DNA from: Acephala macrosclerotiorum
Lineage: Eukaryota > Ascomycota > Leotiomycetes > Helotiales > Mollisiaceae
Reading direction: 5' to 3'
Assembly: GCA_014904845.1 (NCBI GenBank)
Contig: MU119229.1
Location: 124,001-188,000 of the forward strand
Length of the DNA stretch: 64,000 nucleotides
The notes under the pieces are model-generated. The model worked only from the letters and a program-made list of their open reading frames with translations. It searched no databases and was not told where the DNA came from. Positions 55,299-64,000 of the stretch are shown piece by piece (within the stretch, counting starts at the first letter, position 1; the number at the start of each line of letters is the position of its first letter). The position numbers were made by a program, and so were the translations under genes.

Positions 55299-58200
55299 AT
55301 GTCGAAGTATATCTTGGCTCTCTCTTTGGTCTCTTTGTCGTCTGCGGCTGTCGTCCCAGCAGGCAATGCCAACATTCAATATGTACCACCACCACCAGCA
55401 CCCATACAGGCATCACCTGGCTTCGTACACATGCCCTTGACGAGAAAGCCAGTGAAGCCTTTACAATCCTCACGCAAAAGACAATCTCTTGATCCTCTTC
55501 GAAATGATATCAGTGGATATTCAATCACAAGTTAGTTTTAGCTCACCCCAATATGACCTGAATCTGACAAAATAGTCACCCTCGGCACACCCCCACAAAC
55601 ACAATATGTCGATCTCGACACCGGCTCTAATGAACTCTGGGTGAACCCGCTATGTTCGACCTCCTATTATCCAGCTGGTTGCGCAGCAAACGGCGCTTAT
55701 ACCCCTGGAACTTCCTCCACTGGCCATAATCTGGGTACTTCGTTCAGCATCAATTATGGCATTGGATCGGTTTCCGGCATTTATTATACTGACAACATGA
55801 CTATGGGAGGTGGGTAGCCCTTGCATGGATCTGGGTTATGCTGACCTGAGTAGGCGCTCACATCGTTCAACAACAGTTTGGAGATGCTTCAACAAGCCAA
55901 TCGATGATGCAAGGTATCTTGGGTATTGCTTGGGGCAATGGTGTGGACACCAGCTACAACAACGTTATCGACAATCTCAAAGCTCAAGGCATTACTCAAA
56001 GCAAGGCATTCGGTCTCAATCTCGCTAGCATTGATATTTCAGGTACGCGAAATCCAGGTTTTTACGATGCCTGCTGACTTAAGTAGGCGCTATCATCTTT
56101 GGTGGAATCGATGTCATGAAGTACAGTGGTTCTCTTCAGAAGATGCCCATCATTCCTAAGACCAGTGCACCAGATAGATATGCTCGGTAAGCCTCAACAA
56201 CACTTGAGAGAGTATATCTGACAAGCCTAGCTACTGGTTCTACATGAACCAAGTCTCCATCACTCCCCCAGGAGCTACTACACCGATCGCTCTTACTGCA
56301 TCCACGTACAACCAACCTGTTTTCCCTGATAGCGGCTCCACCTTCTGTCAATTGCCAAGCGCGCTCTTCACCGCGTTACTTGCATACTTTCCACTTTCTC
56401 AGGTGAACCAAGGCAGCAGTACCTACACCGTCAATTGTAGCTACAGATCCCAAGCTGGATACATCAACTTTGCCTTCGGTAACGTTACTGTCTCGGTCTC
56501 CTACCACGAATTCATCTGGTTCGATGGAGCGCAGTGTTGGTTTGCAGCCCAGCCGACAACGAACACCTTCCTTTTGGGAGACTCGTTCATGCGATCCGCG
56601 TACAGTGGGTTGCCCCACAAAATTTCCGCCTCAGAATCTAACAAGAAGCAGTCGTATATGATCAAGATAACTCCAACATCTTGATCGCTCCTGCTGCCAA
56701 CTGTGGCACAAGTATCATCGCCATCTCCACTGGTGTTAACGCCGTGCCCTCCGTCAACGGTGGCTGTGCTCCAACATACACTCCGCCTGCAGTCCCCGCG
56801 ACTTCCACGTCAACTAAACTATCAACTTCGTCGAGCGTAGCACCTGTCAAGACCTCGAGTTCGACCATCACCTCCAGTAGCAGCAGCAGAAAACTAACCA
56901 CTTCCTCTCCTATCCCCACGTCACCTTCGCCCATCCTTACCACTTCTTCAGGACTGGTCAAATCATCTGTAAGTACCATTTCCAACTCGACTAGGCCGTC
57001 GAGTTCTTTGTTCATATCGACATCTTCGTCCGTGCCGGCCTCATCTCCTGGACGAACCACATCCTCTATGCGAACATCATCATCAACCTTGTCGCCAGGA
57101 CCGACAACGTCCTCTGTGTCGACTAGTTCACCCACCGCGTCTTCTATCCCCACAACCTCTTCAGGAGTGAGGACGTCGACAGTTGGTGGTGTGATTATCT
57201 CAAACAGCTCTAGTTTGAGTAGCATTTTGAGTTCGCTGTCTGCCTCTACTACTTCTTCGGCGCTGAATACTTCGACAATAGCTAGCAATTTAAATTCGAG
57301 CAGCAGCTCTAGCTCGAATATTGTTTCTAGCTCGCTATCTGTCTTGAGCTTATCCTCCTCGAGGTCAACTACGTCAACGATTGTTGGCTTTTCGACATCG
57401 AGTAGCGTTTTAAGTTCCACGTCCTTCCCTACCACGTCTGCTGGAGTGACTACATCGAGCACCGGTGTCATTCTCACTTCTAGCTCGAGCACTGTGTCGA
57501 GCTTGCTAAATCTATCGCCCTCTTCTTCTAGATTCACGTCAACTACTAACAGTGCTCTGAGCTCGAGCTCAAGCAATGTTTCGAGCTCACTCCTCGTCCC
57601 GACTTCCTCTTTGATGCTGCTTATATCAACAAGTCTCCCTAGATCCAGCAGCCTCAGCGCCTCGAGCTCAGCCAGTTTTTCTGGTTCCGTTAATGTCTTG
57701 GTTTCGGCATTAGTCCAGGGATCCTCGATCACCTTGGGTTTTTCGTCTAAAAGTACAATACCATCGGTAAGTGGCATTTCGAGCAGCGCCCCCAGTTCTT
57801 CCATGACCCCGGATCCTTCGACCATCCTGGAATCGTCCCTACTGGCCTCTTCCGAGATATTCTCGAGAAGCATGTTATCCCAAACTCCGGAGAAGCTACA
57901 TTGGCCACCACAGTTTACAATTCCGGGAACAATCTCCAGCCCTAGCAGCATCCTTATAACATCCTATCTTCCTAGTTCTTCGCTGGTGCCAGCATCCTCT
58001 GGAATCGATTCATCGGAAATCGGCATCTTGAGCTCCATCATAGTATCAGAAGCTCTGATCTCGAGTATCATGGCTTCCAGCGCTCTGCCAGCCACTTCGT
58101 TGCCCTCTAGCTTCCTAGTCTCAGAGGTTCTGCCCTCGAGCTCTCTGGTCTACAGCCCCCAACCTTCGAGTGCGATTGTAACAAGCTCTCTACCATATGC

Positions 58201-60653
58201 CTCCATGGTCTCCAGCCCACTGGTTTTTAGCAACACCCTGACTAGCACACTAGAGTCAAAGTTGATTGAATCAAGTTCTGCGACATCCAGCTACTTGCCG
58301 TTAAGTTCTGAGCCCTCGAGCTCGCTGATATCGGGACGCCTATCTTCTAGCTACCATGCTTCGATCGCACTACCATCTGCCTCACCTGCTTTAAACTCGC
58401 CGCTATTCGAATCCCTGGTATCGAACACCATACCTACCAGCACATTAGCGTCAAGCTTTACTGAATCGAGCCCCATCATGACTAGCTATTTGCCATCCAG
58501 CTCCATAGTGACCAGTTCTCTAGCTAGCAGCGTGCTTCCATTTAGCTCCCAGGTCTCCAGTTCCTTCATGCAAACCTACTTGGCTTCAAGCATACTCCCA
58601 TCCAGCTTTCCAGTGTACACCTCTTTGGCTACTAGCATCATCCCGTCAAGCTCTCTCTTTGGCTCCGCAATCTCGTCAAGCTTTGGCAGCTTCCCGACCT
58701 TTTCATCCTTCCAAGCTTATTCATCACTACAGCCTTCTCTATCTACACACATCTCTTCCTCCAGAGCGTCAACATTACCGGCAGCCGATGCATTAAGCTC
58801 AAGCAGCATTTCAAGCTCGACGAAAGTCTTGGTTCCCTCTCTTGCGTTGTTGCAAACAAGAAGCGTCTCCACCACCGCTGGTCGCCTTTCGAGTTCAAGC
58901 AACGTCTTAGCCCCCTCATCAGCATTATCAAAAGAGACCCGCATTGCCACATCGAAAAAAGCATCGCCGTCCACGTCCGGCTTCCCGCAGAAAAGTTCCA
59001 TCACTAGCTCGAAGGCGGTCTCTAGTCCTCCTGGGGCATCTTCTAGACTTAGCGTTTCTTGTTCGAGCAGATTCTCGAATTCACCCTCTCGAACTTCACA
59101 AAAAGTTACAATTTCTAGTTTCAGCAAATTCTCTAGCTCTGCGGGGATACTTCTAAAGAGCAGCATTTTCTCTTCTAGGGCCGCCTTGAACTCTCCATCC
59201 ACGATTCTCTATAGAAACAGCACTGCCGATGCGAGCAAACTCTCTAGCTCTCCTGCAGCGTCGCCAAAGCTCAGCTCCACCGCTTCGAAGAGCTTGTCGA
59301 ATTCTCCCTCTCGGCGCCTAATGTCACCAACAAGCCCTATTCTGACCTCAAAAATCACCTCACGTTCTTCATCTGGAATTCTTCCCTTGTCATCGAGCAA
59401 AGTCTCCAGCTCGAGCAGAATTTCAAGTTCTCCATCTCGGTCCACTCCAAGAACGAATTTCGTTTCAACGTCAAGGACTACGTCAAGCTCTTTGCACTCA
59501 GCTCCTAAATCGTCATCGAGGAGAACCTCCAGCTCGAGCAGCGTCTCGAGCACTAGAACTCTTCGGGTCTCTCCCGCTCCAGCATCCTCTCCCGTTCCAA
59601 ACATCTCGAAACGTGCCATCGCACCATCCTCCTCTCGTGCACCCACAAGCACCAAGCTTTCTGTCAAGAAGTCCTCCTCTTCAATAAAAACAAGCACACA
59701 GCTCTCCACCAGGCCATCATCATCTCCTGCTCTCACCGGCCTGAAACCTACCAGGCCCACTTCTTTTGTCCTTAGCAGCACGAAGAAACTCACTGACAAG
59801 ACATATTCCTCTCAGGTCTCGCGCAACACATCATCACCACCGTCGCCCTCGTCCTCCTCAAGCACAAGACCGAGCTTAAGTCCAAGCTCAAGCCTAAGTT
59901 CAGTCAAGGTACTGAAAATATCCTCTTCCCAAAAGTCCACCAGTAGCTCATCTACGCACAAGGTCACTTCCACCTCGTTCGTGTCATCAAGCTCAAAGGT
60001 ACCTCTCAAGTTTTCCTAGTCTCGGCACTAGCTCATCATCCTCACACAAGGTCACATCCATGCCCGCAACGTCTTCAATCATCTCAAAAATATCCTTGAA
60101 ATCCTCTTCAATTCATCCAGGAACTAGCTCACCTAAACCCAAGGTCACGTCTCCCTTGCCAACCTCAACCACAAGCTCAAAGGTACCTACCCAAATGACG
60201 TCCCTGCTTTTGCCCTCCAACACTGCTTATACATCCACTCGAAAGCTATCCTCTAGTCTTAGATCCAGCGTTTCTGTTTACGTCTCAGCAATCATCCCTA
60301 CCGTTTTTAATACAGTTCAGATCGCACTAACACAGCTCGCCAGCACCGTCACTGTATCAAACCAATACACTGTCACGGCAATCGCAAGCACCCTGACTGT
60401 CACTGCAATCGCAAGCACGATCACGATCACTGAGACGGCTGCTGCACCTAGTGTTCAAGCTTTGACTGTCACGAGTTATGCCGCCGTAACAGCGGATGCA
60501 CTTAGCGGGACTCCCATAATGATTTACGCAACGGTCACAGCAGTTGCTCCAAGCGTACCGCCTGTTGTTGTCACGAGCTATACGACGCTTACGGCCGCGG
60601 CGCCGACCGTGGCATCTGCCACGTTCACTTGTACTAGTGGGGTCAACTGCTAG
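55299..60653 (+). CDS. Secreted pepsin-like aspartic protease with very long Ser-rich tail
   Basis: Exons 55299-55530, 55576-55809, 55854-56042, 56087-56186, 56231-56604 and 56652-59998, with a probable seventh at 60051-60653. Signal peptide residues 1-16, then a Pro-rich propeptide ending in a Kex2-type SRKRQ site (residue 61). Protease residues about 78-420: first active Asp in DLDTGSNELW (about D92), flap region NYGIGSVSG, second Asp in FPDSGST (about D285). From about residue 430 comes a mucin-like tail of over 1,000 residues, mostly Ser with Thr, Leu, Pro and Val. Without intron 59999-60050 the protein stops at 60019 (1,498 aa). With it (GTACCT..CACAAG) it reaches 1,692 aa and ends TFTCTSGVNC. 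It is probably wall-retained, with the tail O-glycosylated. I see no clear GPI signal. Confidence 0.85.
56681..59998 (+). repeat. Ser-rich low-complexity coding repeat
   Basis: Codons TCG, TCC, AGC and AGT recur with short degenerate units such as LPSSSLV and SSLVSS, densest at about 57950-58720. The composition keeps the antisense strand open over long distances, for example 56662-57951 and 59209-59799. Confidence 0.8.
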
Positions 60654-62325
60654 ATGGAAGATATGAGAAGGATTGGCAAATGGATGCCATGAGACTATGA
60701 TCTTTGTCTGTTTGGTTTGCTATGTTCAGCGTGCGTAGTGGAAGCAATTGTCTTTTGAGATGAAGGATTGTATATTAATCATGCGATGGAGAAGGAATTG
60801 GGATGAGTGGGATCGATGAGAGTTGGGTCGGACGGAAAGGCCAGGGTTTTGAATTTCGATGGCCTTGCTGCTCAGTCTTTTCAGCATGATAGAATGAATA
60901 GAAGATGCCTTATTTGAAGAACTCAACCACAAATCATTGACTACCAAAGCTCTCGTGCCTACATGTTCTCTTCGCCACAATGTGCAGAAACGAAAAATGT
61001 TCAAAGGATCTTGAACATGCTTGAACGTTCGTGGTAATGTGCTTTCGAGGAACCGAAATTTTATGAAGTATTTCGCTTAGCCGACGCGTTCTTCCTGACT
61101 TCGCAACTTGTCGACCTTCTTCCATTGGGTTTCCTGGAGCTTTTTGCAACTGAAGCTATTTATAAGCAGCTAATCTAATAGTAAAATGGACCTGCAAACT
61201 ATCCTTGAGGCGATGGAATGACCTTTTGCGAAGTAGGTTGGGGTTACGCCTTGCGAACGAGCGAAAGGGGACAATGTGAGCGGGAACATTCTAGCATTAA
61301 TCGACGAAAGAAGAGAAACTTGACCTCTAACAGACCCCTTGTGTGATGGCAGTATAATGTTCTTTGTTGTATCCCCCTGTGGTACCTATCCCAAGTCGAC
61401 CCTCGCGCCTGGAAGTGCTTTGGAGGTACTCGTCGAAGTTACCCACCTAACCATGGACACCTAAGTCTCAGATCAAGTACTGTGTTGTAGGAGATATTGC
61501 GCGTTTCACTTCAAAGATGATGTCTATTTTATTGGTATGTGCGCAACCTTCGCCAGAGTTGAAGAGTATATAGATATTTCGAGAGTGCAAATTCAGCCAG
61601 CAACCGTCCTCGTTTTCCCACGCAAAAGCTCTTCCACCGAACGCTCTTGTAATTCGACACGGGCTGTAAAGAAAACAGTTGAGGACTTTCATCTGATAAT
61701 AAACTGTCCTAGTGATCGATTGGGAAATTAAGCTAAGGGGGGAGTTCGAGTCTGGCGGGGTAGCCATAAAGTTCGCTTACTTCTGCCAGACTCCCTCAAT
61801 CGACAACACTCAACGCTCCCACCGCAACACTATCGAAGAACAACCCCAACTTTCCATCATCGCCAAAAAGTGCATATCAAGTCTTCCATTACCTTGTTCT
61901 TGATATCGAAACAGTTGTTAAGGTACGTAGATTCAACGGGGCATACGCGCTTCCAGTCCCGCGCCTCCATACCCGTCACTGCTTGCGCTCTCGAAAAGAC
62001 TATCAGTCTACCCCTTCATAGGCGCTTAAGTACTTAAGTGCTCTGCGCGTCTTCGTTTCTTGTAGCTTCTAGCTTTCCATAAGTGTAAGCAAAGACAGAC
62101 TCTAGTAAGTATCATGGTTCATCTTCGAGTGCAAGTACTGTAAGTTGAAGACTTGCCGTCCTTGCACCAACAAAGTCCACATCACCAGTCTTGCTTGCGC
62201 CATCCAATCCTAAGCGTTCATTCAAGCATGACGCCCCGAGAAGATTTATTGATCTTTTGCTAATAAGCGCAGACTTCTTCAACCTTTACCTAAACCTCAA
62301 CCAAGACCCTTTCCATCTCTTCACA
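60654..62325. other. Intergenic with likely 5' UTR exon
   Basis: 1.7 kb. The C/A-rich stretch at about 61790-61920 ends in AAG|GTACGT and looks like a non-coding first exon spliced towards 62326. No protein gene is supported. Confidence 0.4.
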
Positions 62326-63306
62326 ATGATGTTCTTCCCAGAATTCCCGGTCCGTGCTGTGGCTTACCAACAAGCCAAGATCTATATCTACGAGAACCCC
62401 GAGGCTTTCAGACAGGTCCACGACCATAATACCCCTGAAGGAAGAGACGAGTATGCGGCCGAGGTTGCGCGATGCAAGGCGCGCTTCCCTGACGGATTTC
62501 CAGGCTCAACTCCTGGGCTTGGGAAAGACTACTTCGTCACTCAGTTGTTTCTCCATGTCAATGGTCGAGGCGTCGACGATCCAACAGTCGAAGGTGTTAT
62601 TGGTCTAAAAGAATATCTTGAAGAGGTCATTGGCGAGCGGATCGTGTATGCGCCCGCTAGTGCTGTGATCAATGCCAACTTGGCTATGATGAAGTCTCCT
62701 GAGGCTGAGGAGGAGGAGGAGGAGGAACGGGAGCATGAGTATGCCCATGAGAAAAATACAACCGAACTTGGGGATAACGGAGACAAGAGTGTGTTCGGAG
62801 AAGGGAATAGTGGAACTGGCTACATGTTTGACGCGGAGGATGAGGAACAGACTTGGTCTGGGAACGAGGGAAACGCCGCAGACGACGACGAATACAACCC
62901 TTTCGGAAAGTCGAAAACCCCTCGCGCCGCCAAAGCATCCTCCAGCGCTAGATCAAACGCGAACAGTACCCCTCGGACAGGTCGCGGAAGCGCCCAAATC
63001 GGAGTCCAGCTAGGTTTAATCAACCCAGCGAGCCAGTCCAGCTCCCAGGCTGCCCCGCACCATACACAGACACTCCAACCTTACATGGTCCAAGAAGCCG
63101 GCCTGGTCGATTTGTGCTATTTTCCAAGATGCAATCGGTGTTCTGACCAGCGACGAGGATTTCATTGCGATAGGAAGTTCCCTTGCAGCAAATGTGCCAA
63201 GAATGGAAAAGATTGCGTTCGGGAACCTTTAAGCAAGAGGACGGCTAGCGGGTATTATGGGAATCGGACGGGTATCATGATCGATCCCAGTACCTACTTT
63301 CCTTGA
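62326..63306 (+). CDS. Protein with C-terminal zinc-cluster-like Cys motif
   Basis: Intronless, 326 aa from the first ATG in frame. Residues 1-120 are globular (FPEFPVRAVAYQQAKIYIY, FVTQLFLHVNGRGVDDP) with no family I know. An acidic, then Ser/Thr-rich linker follows, with seven consecutive Glu. Residues about 266-294 read CNRCSDQRRGFHC, then DRKFPCSKCAKNGKDC. This has six cysteines spaced C-x2-C-x8-C-x5-C-x2-C-x6-C. The canonical fungal binuclear cluster has x6 in the first loop and is usually N-terminal. Here it has two extra residues and lies near the C-terminus. DNA binding is plausible but not shown. Confidence 0.7.
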   Translation: MMFFPEFPVRAVAYQQAKIYIYENPEAFRQVHDHNTPEGRDEYAAEVARCKARFPDGFPGSTPGLGKDYFVTQLFLHVNGRGVDDPTVEGVIGLKEYLEEVIGERIVYAPASAVINANLAMMKSPEAEEEEEEEREHEYAHEKNTTELGDNGDKSVFGEGNSGTGYMFDAEDEEQTWSGNEGNAADDDEYNPFGKSKTPRAAKASSSARSNANSTPRTGRGSAQIGVQLGLINPASQSSSQAAPHHTQTLQPYMVQEAGLVDLCYFPRCNRCSDQRRGFHCDRKFPCSKCAKNGKDCVREPLSKRTASGYYGNRTGIMIDPSTYFP

Positions 63307-63882
63307 AACGGGTTCACTCGTCACGTGTTGGCTATCTCTTGGATGTCCTCTGCCATTTCGTGCACACTTGTACATAGCACCAACCTCGCAGTCGACGACG
63401 GCTCCTTCGTCCTATCATCACACACCACATATCGCTTTTGGAATTCCGAACAAACTTCCATTCAGAACGTCTCGTATATGGAGCTGCTGGCCGCCCAGGG
63501 TCTGATATCATCAGCACCTTTGTTTGAGTATGAACTCCACATCTCGGTCGCTTGGAGATTTTGGAAAGGAATAAGCAGCAAATCTTGGAAGGAATGGAAG
63601 AAAAATTGTGGAGAATTTTGGGGCTTTGACTGGAGGGGGAGTGGAGTGGAAATTCTGGTGCTGGAGTTGAGGAAGAGTCGAAGGAGGCACTTGTCATTTT
63701 TGGTGGGTGTGAGGGCTGTGAATCTCGAAAGGTCGCCATAGATTCCCAGACTTTTCAGCCAAGACTTCATTGGACTCTAGCTCTTACGCAGCCGCAAAAC
63801 TTTGGACTGACCAAGTTTAACTTCCCCGTGCTTCAATTACTCCCACATCCCAAATCACATCATCTCCTCACCCCTCCCAAAA
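63307..63882. other. Intergenic between convergent genes
   Basis: About 575 bp. Long frames on both strands at 63325-63770 overlap one another and show no family features. Confidence 0.4.
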
Positions 63883-64000
63883 TCAACTCTGAACGCAGCC
63901 CGCTTTCTCCTTCCCCGTCTTCAACAATACCCCCATCCCCTCCCTCATCTCCCTCCACTCCCTCCTCCTAACCCCCGTCGTAGGTCCCACATACACACCC
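63883..64000 (-). CDS. 3' end of an unidentified minus-strand gene
   Basis: The minus-strand frame is open from the window edge to TGA at 63885-63883, reading VGPTTGVRRREWREMREGMG and ending AGCVQS. Composition is protein-like and the plus strand is pyrimidine-rich. Only 38 codons are visible, so neither function nor reality as an exon is secure. Confidence 0.35.
   Translation of the reverse strand, partial: GVYVGPTTGVRRREWREMREGMGVLLKTGKEKAGCVQS

Noticed and set aside
56662..57951. 429-aa minus-strand frame rich in Glu, Leu and Val
   Set aside because: It mirrors the Ser codons of the protease tail. It has no domain, no homologous start context and no intron logic.
59209..59799. 196-aa minus-strand frame
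   Set aside because: Same cause: antisense of Ser-rich codons.
63325..63770. 138-aa plus and 135-aa minus frames
   Set aside because: They overlap each other and show no family features; likely 3' untranslated or intergenic sequence.
1..64000. CRISPR arrays, phage or bacterial operon signals
   Set aside because: No direct-repeat/spacer arrays. The gene structure with many introns is eukaryotic.

Overview
The window looks like nuclear DNA of a filamentous ascomycete, probably a Pezizomycotina species of the Leotiomycetes/Sordariomycetes type. The evidence is short GT-AG introns (mostly 45-75 nt, many per gene), Zn2Cys6 regulators, a UMTA/LaeA-like methyltransferase, a SUR7/PalI-type membrane protein, cytochrome P450s, a secreted hevein-domain protein, and damage resembling repeat-induced point mutation (RIP). 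Gene models were assembled by joining open frames across GT-AG introns with phase checked at every junction. Names come from motif recognition, not from a database search.

Layout, left. Positions 1-1648 carry the 3' part of a quinate-repressor-like (AROM-derived) gene. Next come a broken UMTA methyltransferase (1870-2975), a 771-bp inverted-repeat element with transition-damaged ends (3648-4418), a P450 (4543-6255), a stand-alone shikimate/quinate dehydrogenase (6747-7713) and a 262-bp TTA-flanked MITE (7769-8030). The repressor-like gene and the dehydrogenase suggest a remnant of quinate/shikimate catabolism cut up by insertions. Small genes follow: a single-hevein-domain secreted protein, a SnoaL-like protein, an unassigned membrane protein, a thioredoxin-like protein and a SUR7-like protein.

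Middle. An MFS exporter (16132-17974, minus) faces a Baeyer-Villiger-type flavin monooxygenase (18937-20861), followed co-directionally by two P450s (22050-24144 and 24821-26516). This is a plausible small oxidation/efflux cluster without a visible backbone synthase. A secreted PLC-like phosphodiesterase, a Ser/Thr-rich GPI-type wall protein and an OPT oligopeptide transporter come next.

Right. Regulatory and housekeeping genes dominate: a Clr5-like/ankyrin protein (33530-36557), a Cys-rich small protein with a decayed tandem copy, ARC18/ARPC3 of the Arp2/3 complex, TRM6 of the tRNA m1A58 methyltransferase, a MINDY-family deubiquitinase ending in a CaaX box, a large Zn2Cys6 factor and an NmrA-like reductase. 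A gene-poor stretch (52.8-55.3 kb) leads to a pepsin-like protease fused to a very long Ser-rich tail (55299-60653). The window ends with a protein carrying a zinc-cluster-like motif at its C-terminus and the 3' end of a minus-strand gene that leaves the window.
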